A stretch of DNA of 64,000 bases from Cupriavidus neocaledonicus (GCF_000372525.1 NZ_AQUR01000107.1:525427-589426); one strand, 5' to 3'; shown: positions 32,268-41,556, counted from the first letter of the stretch. The notes: generated by a model from the letters alone, not told the origin. Numbers and translations are program-made.

Positions 32268-32497
32268 AGATCACCTGTCGCGAGATGACGCCCGAGGCGA
32301 GCGGCAGCTTCCTGGAGGCCATCGACCTCGGCATCGAAGGGCTGGGCGACACCCTCACCGAGCGCCATGGCCGAGACCGCCCTGTTATCAGAACTTCCCC
32401 GCACGCCTGTTGCGGGCCGCCCTGGCCGACGGCAACTCGCTGGCGTTTGACCGCCACCTACGGCGGCCGCCTATCGCCGGCATCCCGGCGCGACTGA
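32264..32497 (+). CDS. Small ORF of uncertain status after the binding protein
   Basis: A 77-codon frame whose ATG overlaps the stop of the binding-protein gene (ATGA at 32264). The first 36 residues (MKITCREMTPEASGSFLEAI) look protein-like. After about residue 38 the frame becomes Cys/Pro/Trp-rich and the reading quality moves to another plus frame (NFPARLLRAALADGNSLAFD, about 32390-32450). This suggests a frameshifted remnant of a larger gene. No family is recognised. 32498-32559 holds nothing. Confidence 0.3.
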   Translation: MKITCREMTPEASGSFLEAIDLGIEGLGDTLTERHGRDRPVIRTSPHACCGPPWPTATRWRLTATYGGRLSPASRRD

Positions 32498-32559
32498 ACG
32501 TCCGCGCGCCATGCTTCGGGTCTCGCCAACATTACAGCCGGCGAGGCCCGGGGGAACCT

Positions 32560-33438
32560 TCACAGGATGCTTTTCGCCGTCTCGATGAAAGCCGTCATCA
32601 GCGGCGTCGGGGTGCGCTGGCTATAGCCGAGCATGATCTCGACTGTTGGTTGCCGGCCTTTGATCGGCTTGTAGGCGACGTGGGCGAACTTCATCTGCCG
32701 GACCGATGCCGGCACAAAGCCAATGCCCGCACCGGAACTGACCAACCCGACCAGCGTGTAGACCTGCCCCACTTCAGACACGACCTTCGGCACGAAACCC
32801 GCCGACGCGCACATGCGCATGTTCATGGCGTGGAAGTCCGGCGCCGCCTCGGGCATGTACATGATGAAGGGCTCCTGCGCGCAATCCTTCAGCGAGATTG
32901 ACTCCGCGTTCGCGAATGGGTGCCTTGCCGGCACAGCCAGCACGAACGGCTCTTCAAGGATGGTCTCCCACGTCACGCCCTCGAGGTCGGGCACGGGCCG
33001 CATGAAGGAGATATCCGCGTCACCCCGGCGCAGCGCTTCTGCCTGTTCGACGACCGGAAACCAGCGCAGCAGGATTTCCACGGAGGGAAAACGCTCCCGG
33101 TAGGCGCGCAGGATGGGCGGCAGCAGCGTATAGGACGCGTGCTCGAAGAAGCCCACCGTCAGCCGGCCCGTCTCACCGCGATGCGCGCGCTGCGCCTGGA
33201 CGACCGCACTCTCGGTAGCGCGCAGTATCTGCCGCGCCTGCTCCAGGAAAATGCGACCCGCGTCGGTCAGCTCCACGTGCCGACGCGAGCGGTTCAGCAG
33301 TGACACATCCATCTCCTCCTCGAGTTGGCGGATCTGCAGGCTCAGCGGCGGCTGGGCGATGTGCAGGCGCTCGGCCGCCCTAGTGAAGTTGAGTTCCTCG
33401 GCGACGGCGATGAAATACCGCAGATGGCGAAGGTCCAT
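32560..33438 (-). CDS. LysR-family transcriptional regulator (CatR/BenM-like)
   Basis: A 292-residue LysR protein. N-terminal HTH: LRYFIAVAEELNFTRAAERL, then HIAQPPLSLQIRQLEEEMDV. The effector domain includes GRLTVGFFEHASYTLLPPIL and LVGLVSSGAGIGFVPASVRQ. The family pattern resembles regulators of aromatic acid catabolism. It is divergent from the GH88 gene; the intergenic DNA 33439-33599 holds ATATATTGGAC at 33474-33484, the same 11-mer as in front of livGFHM. It probably controls both operons, responding to a pathway acid. Confidence 0.92.
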   Translation of the reverse strand: MDLRHLRYFIAVAEELNFTRAAERLHIAQPPLSLQIRQLEEEMDVSLLNRSRRHVELTDAGRIFLEQARQILRATESAVVQAQRAHRGETGRLTVGFFEHASYTLLPPILRAYRERFPSVEILLRWFPVVEQAEALRRGDADISFMRPVPDLEGVTWETILEEPFVLAVPARHPFANAESISLKDCAQEPFIMYMPEAAPDFHAMNMRMCASAGFVPKVVSEVGQVYTLVGLVSSGAGIGFVPASVRQMKFAHVAYKPIKGRQPTVEIMLGYSQRTPTPLMTAFIETAKSIL

Positions 33439-33473
33439 CGCTATATCCTGAAAGTATAAAAGAGCGATAAATT

Positions 33474-33484
33474 ATATATTGGAC
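33474..33484 (+). promoter_or_regulatory. ATATATTGGAC motif in the LysR/GH88 promoter (copy 2)
   Basis: Identical to the 11-mer at 27484-27494. It is 36 bp upstream of the LysR start and 115 bp upstream of the GH88 start, a usual place for a LysR activation or recognition site. The flanks differ, so the match is not due to a recent duplication of the whole promoter. Confidence 0.5.
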
Positions 33485-33599
33485 ACTAGTTTGCGCAATC
33501 CCTACGATTCCATGCATACCCCGCTCCGCGCGCCATCCCTGCCGGTCCGCAGCTGGCACCGGAGACCGGGCAAGCCAATGTACGCATGGAGACAAAGAT

Positions 33600-34721
33600 A
33601 TGGATTCCAGACTGATCGATGATGCGCTGGATCGCATCCTGCAACGCATCGATGCAACGATCGCGCAGGACGAGGCGGGCTTTCCGCATTATGGCGATCC
33701 GGCCGACGGCACCTGGACACGCTCCCCGGCCGGCGACTGGACCGGCGGCTTCTGGGTCGGGATGCTGTGGCTGGCTGCCTTGCGCACTGGCGAGCAGAAG
33801 TACCGCGACAGCGCCCGCATGTGGTCCGCACGGCTGGCGCCGCGGGTGGCGTCGAAGTCGGTGTTCAAAGGATTCCTCTTCTGGTACGGCGCGCAACTCG
33901 GCGGCTCGCTGCTGGCCGATCCGCAGGCCGCGGGGCTCGCCCTCGACGGCACGCGTGGCCTCGCGGAAATGTACAGCGAAGCGGCCCGCCTGATCCCGCT
34001 CGGCACCGAGGCCGAGGAGGCCTCCAGCGTGGGGACGAGCGAAGTCAACATCGATGCGATTCCGGGCACCGTGGCGCTGCTGCTGCGGCACGACGACGCA
34101 CTCGGTACGGGCGAGATCGGCCGCCAGCACCTGCGCCAACACATTGCCCTGTGCGTGCGGGAGGATGGCTCGGTTTGCCAGTCCGCCACATTCAACGCCG
34201 CCGATGGCTCGCTCGTGAAGCGCTACACGCACAAGGGCTTCCATGACAGCAGCACGTGGGCCCGCGCCCAGGCATGGGGCATGCTCGGCCTCGCGCAGGC
34301 GCTGTCGTGCGGCGAGCAGGCGTTCAAATCCGACGCGATCCGCGTGGCCGATTGGTGGGTCGCGCACCTGCCCGCCGACCGCGTGGCCTTCTGGGATTTC
34401 GACGATCCCGCCATCCCGCACACTAACCGCGACACCTCGGCCACCGCCATCGCCGCCGCCAGCCTGCTCAAACTTGCCGCGCTTGTGCCGGAGCGCGCGG
34501 CGGTCTACCGCCAGGCTGCCGTCGACAGCATCGAGCAAGTCGTGACCCGCTTCCTGACCCCAATCGGTCCAGGCGATGAACGGCAGCCTGGCATCCTCAC
34601 CGGCGGCTGCTTCAACAAGCGCAATAACGTCGCCATAGACAACGAACTGGTTTGGGGCGACTACTTTCTCCTCGAATCCCTGCTCATCCTCGCGATCAGG
34701 ATCGACGCCACCCAGGTCTGA
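33600..34721 (+). CDS. Glycoside hydrolase family 88-like (unsaturated glucuronyl hydrolase-like) protein
   Basis: A 373-residue protein with the (alpha/alpha)6-barrel patterns of GH88/GH105: GDWTGGFWVGMLWLAALRTG, STWARAQAWGMLGLAQALSC with the catalytic-Asp neighbourhood, RDTSATAIAAASLLKLAALV, and VWGDYFLLESLLILA at the end. It has no signal peptide, so it would act in the cytoplasm. Known members hydrolyse unsaturated uronides by hydration of the 4,5 double bond. Sitting first in an operon otherwise of acyl-CoA enzymes is unusual; it may act on an unsaturated cyclic acid other than a uronide. ATG 33600 has GGAGACAAAGAT upstream. Confidence 0.8.
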   Translation: MDSRLIDDALDRILQRIDATIAQDEAGFPHYGDPADGTWTRSPAGDWTGGFWVGMLWLAALRTGEQKYRDSARMWSARLAPRVASKSVFKGFLFWYGAQLGGSLLADPQAAGLALDGTRGLAEMYSEAARLIPLGTEAEEASSVGTSEVNIDAIPGTVALLLRHDDALGTGEIGRQHLRQHIALCVREDGSVCQSATFNAADGSLVKRYTHKGFHDSSTWARAQAWGMLGLAQALSCGEQAFKSDAIRVADWWVAHLPADRVAFWDFDDPAIPHTNRDTSATAIAAASLLKLAALVPERAAVYRQAAVDSIEQVVTRFLTPIGPGDERQPGILTGGCFNKRNNVAIDNELVWGDYFLLESLLILAIRIDATQV

Positions 34722-34748
34722 ACCCCAACCCACTTCCGGAGAACCCAC

Positions 34749-35189
34749 ATGTCCGACATCAAGATCCCGCACGAAGGCAACGTATCCACCCTTATTGGCA
34801 CGCACACCAGCTACACCCGCACCCTCGGCGAGTACGACATCTATGCCTTCGCCGGCATCAGCGGTGACAACCACCCCAACCACATGGATGACGAATACTG
34901 CAAGCGCATGGGCTTCGGCGGCCGCATCGCGCAGGGCGCCATGATGGTCGGTTTCATCGCCGGCGCCGTGACCAAGTATCTCGACATGATCAAGCGCCCG
35001 GCGGTCTCCTACGGCTACGACAACGTGCGCTTCACCAAGCCCGTTCGCATCGGAGACACCCTCACCGTGAACTACCGCATTGCCCGCGCCGACGACGAGA
35101 AGAAGCGCCTGTGGGCTGAGGCAACGCTAATCAATCAGCGGGGAGAGACGGTCTGCGTCGGTACCCACATCATCCATTTCCAGGCCTGA
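34749..35189 (+). CDS. MaoC-family dehydratase (R-specific enoyl-CoA hydratase-like)
   Basis: A 146-residue hot-dog-fold protein. The hydratase motif is clear: YAFAGISGDNHPNHMDDEYC with catalytic Asp and His, followed by FGGRIAQGAMMVGFIAGAV. Length matches MaoC/PhaJ-type hydratases. It would hydrate an enoyl-CoA. Position 27 bp after the GH88 gene and 37 bp before the CoA-transferase shows an operon. Confidence 0.9.
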   Translation: MSDIKIPHEGNVSTLIGTHTSYTRTLGEYDIYAFAGISGDNHPNHMDDEYCKRMGFGGRIAQGAMMVGFIAGAVTKYLDMIKRPAVSYGYDNVRFTKPVRIGDTLTVNYRIARADDEKKRLWAEATLINQRGETVCVGTHIIHFQA

Positions 35190-35226
35190 GCCCGGGCTGC
35201 GAGCGGCGAGAAAGGTGAGAGATCGC

Positions 35227-36795
35227 ATGAGCAAGATCTGTACTGCGGCGCAGGCCGTTTCAGATATCCGGGCCGGCCAGAGCGTGGGCAGCGTGGGCGT
35301 GATCGGCTGGCTGACGCCGGACGCGTTGTTCCAGGCGCTGGCGCAACGCTTCCATGAGACTGGGTCGCCTCGTAACCTGACCTTCTTTTTCCCGGTCAGT
35401 GTCGGCGACGGCATGGACATCCGCGGCATGGATCACGTGGCCGTCGAAGGGCTGATGAAGCGGATCGTATCGGGCAACTTTACCAATGCGGTGAATCCGG
35501 CCACCGGCAAGCGCCCGGAGTTCATGCGCCTGATCCGCGAGAATCGGGTGGAAGCCTACTGCTGGCCGATCGGCGCCACCATGCACTGGCTGCGCGAAGT
35601 CGCCCGGCGCAGCCCAGGCTACCTGACCCGCATCGGCCTCGGCTCCTACATCGACCCGCGCCAGCAGGGCGGCAAGTACACGGCGCGCGCCACCGACGAC
35701 CTGGTGCGGGTGCAGGAGCTGGACGGCAAGGAATACCTGTTCTATCCGAGCTGGCCGCTCGACGTGGGGTTCCTGCGTGCCACCAGTGCCGACGAGGACG
35801 GCAACCTGAGCTTCGAGGACGAGCCGATCACGTCGTGCGCGCTGGCCATGGCGCTGGCGGTAAAGGCGTCAGGCGGCACCGTGATCGCACAGGTGCGCAA
35901 GCTGGTGCCGCGCCATGCCCGGCCGGCGCACGCGGTGCGGATTCCCGGCGTGCTGGTGGATCGCGTCGTGGTGGAACCCGACGCCATGATGACCACCGAC
36001 ATCCGGTACGACGATGCCTATCTGGGCGGCCAGCTGTTCGACGGCCGCGCCTCGGACCGCCTGCCGCCCGGCGCCGACAAGGTGATCGCCCGGCGGGCGG
36101 CCCAGGAGGTCAGCCCCGGCGAGGTCAGCATCTTTGGCTTCGGTGCTTCGTCCGACGTGCCCACGGTGATGATGGAAGACGGCCTGTTCGCCGACGGCGG
36201 CCTGCGTCGCTACAGCTTTACCACCGAGCACGGCCCCTTCGGCGGCGTCGTGATGAGCGGCTGGCAATTCTCCGCCAACAAGTATCCCGACGCCTTGATC
36301 GATGGCCCCTCGCAGTTCGACTTCATCGACGGCGGCAACTGCCCGATGGCGGCGCTGGCCTTTGCCCAGTTCGACCGGGACGGGAACATCAACGTCAGCC
36401 GCTTCGGTGCGGCCAATCCAGGGCCGGGCGGCTTCATCGACATCGCCTACAACGCGCGCAAGCTGCTGTTCACCGGCACCTTTACCACCGGTGGCCTCGT
36501 CGCCGACACCACCGACGGCTTCCTGTCGATCGGGCGTGAGGGGAGCGTGCGCAAGTTCGTCGAGCGCGTGGACGAGATCACCTATCCACTGGGGCGCAAC
36601 GTGGCCGAGCGCGGCCAGGAGGCCAGGGTCATCACCGAGCGCGCAGTCTTCTCGGTGGCGCCAGACGGACTAGTGCTGGAGGAGGTTGCGCCCGGCATCG
36701 ACGTCAGGTCCCAGGTACTGGACCTGATGGCCTTCCCGCCGGTGCGCGTGGCGGAGCCGCTTCCGCGCATGGACCCGACGCTATTCCGCGCCTGA
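35227..36795 (+). CDS. Family I CoA-transferase (fused alpha and beta domains)
   Basis: A 522-residue protein with the two CoA-transferase domains in one chain. N-terminal: DIRAGQSVGSVGVIGWLTPD. C-terminal: the catalytic Glu in SFTTEHGPFGGVVMSG (EHG where many family members have ENG or ESG) and AAFGAANPGPGGFIDI-like SRFGAANPGPGGF. It resembles acyl-CoA:acetate/propionate CoA-transferases. It would activate a carboxylate with CoA from another acyl-CoA. A start four codons earlier (35215) is possible; ATG 35227 has the better spacing to GGTGAG. Confidence 0.88.
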   Translation: MSKICTAAQAVSDIRAGQSVGSVGVIGWLTPDALFQALAQRFHETGSPRNLTFFFPVSVGDGMDIRGMDHVAVEGLMKRIVSGNFTNAVNPATGKRPEFMRLIRENRVEAYCWPIGATMHWLREVARRSPGYLTRIGLGSYIDPRQQGGKYTARATDDLVRVQELDGKEYLFYPSWPLDVGFLRATSADEDGNLSFEDEPITSCALAMALAVKASGGTVIAQVRKLVPRHARPAHAVRIPGVLVDRVVVEPDAMMTTDIRYDDAYLGGQLFDGRASDRLPPGADKVIARRAAQEVSPGEVSIFGFGASSDVPTVMMEDGLFADGGLRRYSFTTEHGPFGGVVMSGWQFSANKYPDALIDGPSQFDFIDGGNCPMAALAFAQFDRDGNINVSRFGAANPGPGGFIDIAYNARKLLFTGTFTTGGLVADTTDGFLSIGREGSVRKFVERVDEITYPLGRNVAERGQEARVITERAVFSVAPDGLVLEEVAPGIDVRSQVLDLMAFPPVRVAEPLPRMDPTLFRA

Positions 36796-36821
36796 CGCAT
36801 CGACCTATCTACGAGGAAACC

Positions 36822-37952
36822 ATGGCTGTCATCAACTACCTGACTACCGTCCACATCGACTTCGGCGCCATCCGGATGCTAGGGGCCGAGCTGCAGCGCC
36901 TGGGCATCCAGCGACCGCTGATCGTCACCGATCGCGGCATCCGCGCCGCCGGTATCGCCGACAAGGTGCTCGACGCCCTGGGCCCGGATTGCACCCCTAC
37001 CGTCTTCGAGGACACCCCATCCAACCCGACGGAAGCCGCCGTGTCCGCCGCGACCGGCCTTTACCTCGGCAACGGCTGCGACGGCATCGTGGCCGTGGGC
37101 GGCGGATCGCCCATCGACCTGGGCAAGGCCACCGCGCTGCTGGCGACCCACCCGGCACCGCTGCAGACCTACGCGGCGGTGGAGGGCGGCGCGAGCCGGA
37201 TCACTAGCCGGGTCGCCCCGCTGGTGGCCATCCCGACAACTGCGGGTACCGGCAGCGAAGTGGGCCGGGGCGCGGTCATCGTCATGGAGTCCGGCCGCAA
37301 GCTCGGCCTGCTTAGTCCGTTCCTGCTGCCGAAGCTCGCCATCTGCGACCCCGAACTGACGCTGGGACTGCCCCCGGCCCTGACCGCCGCAACCGGCATG
37401 GACGCCATCGCCCACTGCATCGAGACCTTCCTGGCGCCGGCCATCAACCCGCCCGCCGAAGCGATCGCCCTGGACGGCCTGCGCCGCGGCATAGCCAATA
37501 TCGGCAAGGCGACCGCCGACGGCTGCGACCGCGACGCGCGCTGGAACATGATGATGGCCGCCATGGAAGGTGCGCTGGCCTTCCAGAAGGGGCTGGGCGC
37601 GGTGCATGCCCTGTCGCACCCGCTGGGCGCGGTGCCCGGCGTCTCGTTGCACCACGGCACGCTGAATGCCGTGCTGCTGCCGGCCGTGCTGCGCTTCAAC
37701 AAGCCGGCGACCCAAGCCAAGCAGGCCGCACTTGCCCAGGCCATGGGCCTGCCCACCGGCGGGGACCCGGCTCATGCCATCAGCGAACTCAACGCCAGTC
37801 TCGGCTTGCCGGCTGGTCTCGGCGCCATGGGCGTGCCGCGTGACGTGTTGGAGGACATCGCGGTCGCCGCCACGAAGGACCACTGCCACGCCACCAATCC
37901 CCGCACTGCCACGGTCGACGACTACCTGGCGATGCTGCACGAATCGTATTGA
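36822..37952 (+). CDS. Iron-containing alcohol dehydrogenase
   Basis: A 376-residue group III alcohol dehydrogenase. NAD-binding GGGSPIDLGKATALLA, PTTAGTGSE (IPTTAGTGSEVGRGAVI), and iron ligands in MDAIAHCIETFLAP and AVHALSHPLGAVPGVSLHHG are all present. It would oxidise an alcohol or 4-hydroxy acid such as 4-hydroxybutyrate to the aldehyde; the substrate is unproven. It is 26 bp after the CoA-transferase and 11 bp before the acyl-CoA dehydrogenase, so it is inside the operon. Confidence 0.92.
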   Translation: MAVINYLTTVHIDFGAIRMLGAELQRLGIQRPLIVTDRGIRAAGIADKVLDALGPDCTPTVFEDTPSNPTEAAVSAATGLYLGNGCDGIVAVGGGSPIDLGKATALLATHPAPLQTYAAVEGGASRITSRVAPLVAIPTTAGTGSEVGRGAVIVMESGRKLGLLSPFLLPKLAICDPELTLGLPPALTAATGMDAIAHCIETFLAPAINPPAEAIALDGLRRGIANIGKATADGCDRDARWNMMMAAMEGALAFQKGLGAVHALSHPLGAVPGVSLHHGTLNAVLLPAVLRFNKPATQAKQAALAQAMGLPTGGDPAHAISELNASLGLPAGLGAMGVPRDVLEDIAVAATKDHCHATNPRTATVDDYLAMLHESY

Positions 37953-37963
37953 GGAGAAAGACG

Positions 37964-39106
37964 ATGTCATACATCGCAGAACACCACGAGATCATCCGGC
38001 AGGCGGTGCGCCGCTTCGCCGAGGAAGAGATCGCACCGGTCGCCCACCGGTTGTGGGAGGAGGAGAGTTTTCCCTACGAGATCTGGCGCCGGGCCGGCGA
38101 ACTGGGCTATATCGGGCTGCCGTACCCCGAAGCCTGGGGAGGTAGCGGCGGCGACTGGCTTGGCTTTGCCATTGCGCTGGAAGAGATCGCCCGCGTCGAT
38201 TGCGCCGTGGCGGTGGCCATCATGGCCAACTCCACGGCGGCCAGCCTGCTCAACAACTACGGCACCGATGGCCAGAAGGCGCGCTTCCTGCGGCCGATCC
38301 TGGCGGGCACGCAGGTCGGCTGCATCGGCCTGACAGAGCCGAACGCCGGCTCCGACGCCGCCAATATCCAGACCCGCGCCGTGCTGAAGGATGGCCGCTG
38401 GGTCATCAATGGCGCCAAGACCTTCATCAGCAACTCGGGTTCCGAGATCACAGGCCCGATCGTCATTGCGGCGGTGACGGGAATCCGGCCCGACGGCCGC
38501 AAGGACATTTCGAACTTCATCGTACCGAACGGTACGCCCGGCTTCAGCCATGGCAAGAAGCTGCACAAGATCGGCTGGCGCGGATCGACCACATTCGAGC
38601 TGTTCTTCGAGGACTGCGCCATTTCTGCCGAGCACCTGCTCGGCGAGCTCGGGGCCGGCCTCCGGCAGACCCTGTCACAGGTGAGCACCGGCCGCATCCT
38701 GATCGGAACGCTGGGCCTGGGCATCCTGCAGGGCTCGCTGGAACGCTCCGGGCGCTACATGAGCGAGCGTACAGCGTTCGGCAAGACGCTCGACCAGTTC
38801 CAGTCGCTGCAGTTCAAGCTGGCCGACATGGCGACCCACGCGCACGCTGCCCGCCTGATGCTCTACGACGCCGCGGCGGCCAAGGACGAGGGCCGGCCCT
38901 ACGATCGGCAGGCCTCGATGGCAAAGCTCTTCGCAACCGAGAAGGCCATGGAGGCTGCCCACCAGGCCGTGCAGATCCACGGCGGCAACGGGATCATGAC
39001 GGAGTACGCGGTATCGCGCGCCTTCGGGGATGCCAAAGTGCTCGAGATCGTTGAGGGAACCTCGGAAATCCAGCGGATGATCATCTCCCGCGACGTCATG
39101 CACTGA
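37964..39106 (+). CDS. Acyl-CoA dehydrogenase
   Basis: A 380-residue flavoprotein with all usual blocks: CIGLTEPNAGSDAANIQT for FAD binding, GAKTFISNSGS, ERTAFGKTLDQFQSLQFKLA, HGGNGIMTEYAVSRAFGDAK, and the catalytic Glu in EIVEGTSEIQRMIISRD near the C-terminus. It would make the alpha,beta double bond that the MaoC hydratase then hydrates. The start at 37964 follows GAGGAGA. Operon position between Fe-ADH and acyl-CoA synthetase. Confidence 0.94.
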   Translation: MSYIAEHHEIIRQAVRRFAEEEIAPVAHRLWEEESFPYEIWRRAGELGYIGLPYPEAWGGSGGDWLGFAIALEEIARVDCAVAVAIMANSTAASLLNNYGTDGQKARFLRPILAGTQVGCIGLTEPNAGSDAANIQTRAVLKDGRWVINGAKTFISNSGSEITGPIVIAAVTGIRPDGRKDISNFIVPNGTPGFSHGKKLHKIGWRGSTTFELFFEDCAISAEHLLGELGAGLRQTLSQVSTGRILIGTLGLGILQGSLERSGRYMSERTAFGKTLDQFQSLQFKLADMATHAHAARLMLYDAAAAKDEGRPYDRQASMAKLFATEKAMEAAHQAVQIHGGNGIMTEYAVSRAFGDAKVLEIVEGTSEIQRMIISRDVMH

Positions 39107-39134
39107 CGCGCGGCTGCAGCCAGTGAGGCAATCC

Positions 39135-40790
39135 ATGGAACAGGTCGAACACAACGCCGGCGGGCTGGAGCGCGGCCCGGTCAACTTCGTGCCCCTGACG
39201 CCGATTTCCTTCCTTCGCAGGACGGCCGAGGTCTACCCTGAGCGTACAGCCATCGTCTACGGCGAGCGCCGCACGAGCTGGCGGGCCATGCTGGAACGCA
39301 GCACCCGCCTCGCGTCGGCGCTGGTGGCCGCCGGCGTCAGGACTGGCGATACGGTAGCCGTGATGGCCGCCAACACGCCGGAGATGCTGGAGATGCATTT
39401 CGGCGTGCCCATGAGTGGCGCCATGCTGAACACGTTGAACGTGCGCCTGGACGCGGCCGCCATCGCCTTCATGCTCAGGCACGCGGAGGCAAAGGTGCTG
39501 GTCACCGACACGGAGTACGCTGACGTAGTCGAAGCCGCACTGACGCTGCTCGACGACAAGCCGCTGGTGATTGACATCATCGATCCCTCCGTCGAAGGGG
39601 GCCGCAGGCTGGCGGAGATCGAATATGAGGGTTTCCTGGCCGGGGGCGATCCGCACTGGGAGGGCGGCGAGCCTGCCGACGAATGGCAGGCCATCGCCCT
39701 CAACTATACCTCCGGCACCACAGGCAACCCAAAGGGCGTGGTCTACCACCATCGCGGCGCCTATCTGGCTGCGCTGTCGAACATGCTCGACTGGGGCATG
39801 CCCCGGCACGCCGTTTTCCTGTGGACGCTGCCGCTGTTCCACTGCAATGGCTGGTGCTTCGCCTGGACGCTGGCTGCCAACGCCGGTACCAGCGTCTGCC
39901 TGCGGCGGGTGGAGGCTGCCGCCGTGCTCGATGCGATTCGCGAGCACCAGGTCACGCATTACTGCGGGGCGCCGATCGTGCATGCGATGCTTGCCCACGC
40001 ACCCGAAGCGTGGAAGGCGGGCATCGACCATCCGGTCCACGGACTCATCGGCGGCGCCCCTCCGCCGATCCCGGTGATCGAAGGCCTGATGCGCATGGGG
40101 ATCAGGATCACCCAGATCTACGGATTGACCGAGGTCTACGGCCCCGCGGCGGTTTGCGTGGAGCAGCCCGAATGGGAGGAACTCGGCATCGGTGCGCTGG
40201 CGGAACGAAAGGGACGGCAAGGCGTCCGCTACACCGCACAGGAAGGCATGGCCGTGCTGCATCCCGAAACCCTTGTGCCGGTGCCGTGGGACGGGAAGAC
40301 CATCGGCGAAGTCATGTTCCGCGGCAACATGACCATGAAGGGCTACCTGAAGAACCCCGAGGCCACGGCGGAAGCTTTTGCCGGCGGCTGGTTCCACTCC
40401 GGTGACCTCGCAGTCGTCTGCCCGGATGGCTATGTACAGATCCGGGACCGTTCCAAGGACGTCATCATTTCGGGCGGAGAGAATATCAACTCACTGGAGG
40501 TTGAAGAGGTGCTCTACCGGCACCCTGCGGTGCGCGTGGCAGCCGTCGTCGCCCAGCCGGACGAGCGTTGGGGGGAGACGCCATGCGCCTTTGTCGAAGT
40601 CGTCGATGGCGCCAGGGTCGGCGAGCGCGAACTGATCGAACATTGCCGCGCCCATTTGGCGCACTTCAAGGCGCCGAAGAAGATAGTCATCGGCCACCTT
40701 CCCAGGACGTCGACCGGCAAGATCCAGAAGTTCCTCCTCAGGCAACGAGCAAGCTCCGCCGCTCCCTGGCCCGGCCACGTACAGGCGTGA
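39135..40790 (+). CDS. Acyl-CoA synthetase (AMP-forming)
   Basis: A 551-residue ANL-superfamily ligase from ATG 39135. Motifs: P-loop NYTSGTTGNPKGVVYHHRG, ITQIYGLTEVYGPAAV, HSGDLAVVCPDGYVQIRDRS with Asp and Arg of the hinge, KDVIISGGENINSLEVE, and catalytic Lys in LPRTSTGKIQKFLLR. It would activate a medium or branched acid to acyl-CoA, entering the acyl-CoA dehydrogenase and MaoC steps. It is the last gene of the operon starting at 33600. Confidence 0.93.
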   Translation: MEQVEHNAGGLERGPVNFVPLTPISFLRRTAEVYPERTAIVYGERRTSWRAMLERSTRLASALVAAGVRTGDTVAVMAANTPEMLEMHFGVPMSGAMLNTLNVRLDAAAIAFMLRHAEAKVLVTDTEYADVVEAALTLLDDKPLVIDIIDPSVEGGRRLAEIEYEGFLAGGDPHWEGGEPADEWQAIALNYTSGTTGNPKGVVYHHRGAYLAALSNMLDWGMPRHAVFLWTLPLFHCNGWCFAWTLAANAGTSVCLRRVEAAAVLDAIREHQVTHYCGAPIVHAMLAHAPEAWKAGIDHPVHGLIGGAPPPIPVIEGLMRMGIRITQIYGLTEVYGPAAVCVEQPEWEELGIGALAERKGRQGVRYTAQEGMAVLHPETLVPVPWDGKTIGEVMFRGNMTMKGYLKNPEATAEAFAGGWFHSGDLAVVCPDGYVQIRDRSKDVIISGGENINSLEVEEVLYRHPAVRVAAVVAQPDERWGETPCAFVEVVDGARVGERELIEHCRAHLAHFKAPKKIVIGHLPRTSTGKIQKFLLRQRASSAAPWPGHVQA

Positions 40791-40797
40791 GTTCCCC

Positions 40798-41256
40798 GTG
40801 AATGTGTTTCGGTGGCCGGCCGAGCTTGCTCTCCACATTCCGGATAGCCGAGAGCGCCCAGTCGTGGCGGAGCAGAAGACTCGTGTCCGGCATCGCATTG
40901 GGAGCGAAGACCGGTTGATCGACCGCCTTGGCGACATCTTGCGCGAGATGCATGACTGGCGCGGTGCCACAGCACGGCAGGCACGGCACCTGTCCAGGCG
41001 TCACGGTATCGGCTACCAGGCCGCGCTGCTCTTCCTCTATCGCGCGGAGATGCGTTCAGCGTGCCCGAGGCGCATGGTGATCTGTCTAGCTGCGGCGGTG
41101 GAACTTGGCATTGACTTGAGCGGCTTCCCACCTGGATGCAGGATCGAAGAGGCGGAGTTGTCCTCGGAACTTCGGGTCATGTATTGGGCGGCCTTACGGA
41201 GGGGCGCAGGGCAGAAATGGAGCCAGTGGCCGGGTGATGGCGCCGGACAAGTATGA
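40798..41256 (+). CDS. Hypothetical ORF after the acyl-CoA synthetase
   Basis: A 152-codon frame with a GTG start 7 bp after the synthetase stop. No family is recognised. The middle (GIGYQAALLFLYRAEMRSAC) is mildly helical, while the ends look low in protein character, with many Arg and Cys. It may be a remnant. There is no ribosome-binding site of note (TTCCCC upstream). Confidence 0.3.
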   Translation: MNVFRWPAELALHIPDSRERPVVAEQKTRVRHRIGSEDRLIDRLGDILREMHDWRGATARQARHLSRRHGIGYQAALLFLYRAEMRSACPRRMVICLAAAVELGIDLSGFPPGCRIEEAELSSELRVMYWAALRRGAGQKWSQWPGDGAGQV

Positions 41257-41556
41257 GAAAGATAATTTCGGATGGTGGTCGGCTGAATCCGCGGTGGTAA
41301 GCGGCCGTAGGCATGGCAACCTATGACAGTTGCGCCGATCCTTTTCTGCCGTTCGCGCGCTGATTACCGAATGGCTGAAATGGCGAACATCTGCTCAAGC
41401 AGCAATAGGGCGGATGACCGTTGGAGTCGGATAGCCGTCATCGTGTTGAGGAAGACTCGAACGGCGCAAAAGGGTCGGTAAGCGACGGTACCCGTCATAG
41501 ACCCGTAGGCGCCGCTTTGCGAAATTGTCTCCTCAGCTTGGTAGACACGCCTCTCG
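41257..41556. other. Gene-free stretch
   Basis: About 300 bp between the hypothetical frame and the LysR gene. Neither strand carries a credible gene, and no clear terminator hairpin or repeat was seen. Confidence 0.4.

Noticed and set aside
39096..40397. A 433-codon minus-strand frame over the acyl-CoA synthetase
   Set aside because: Shadow of the synthetase, which carries all ANL motifs.
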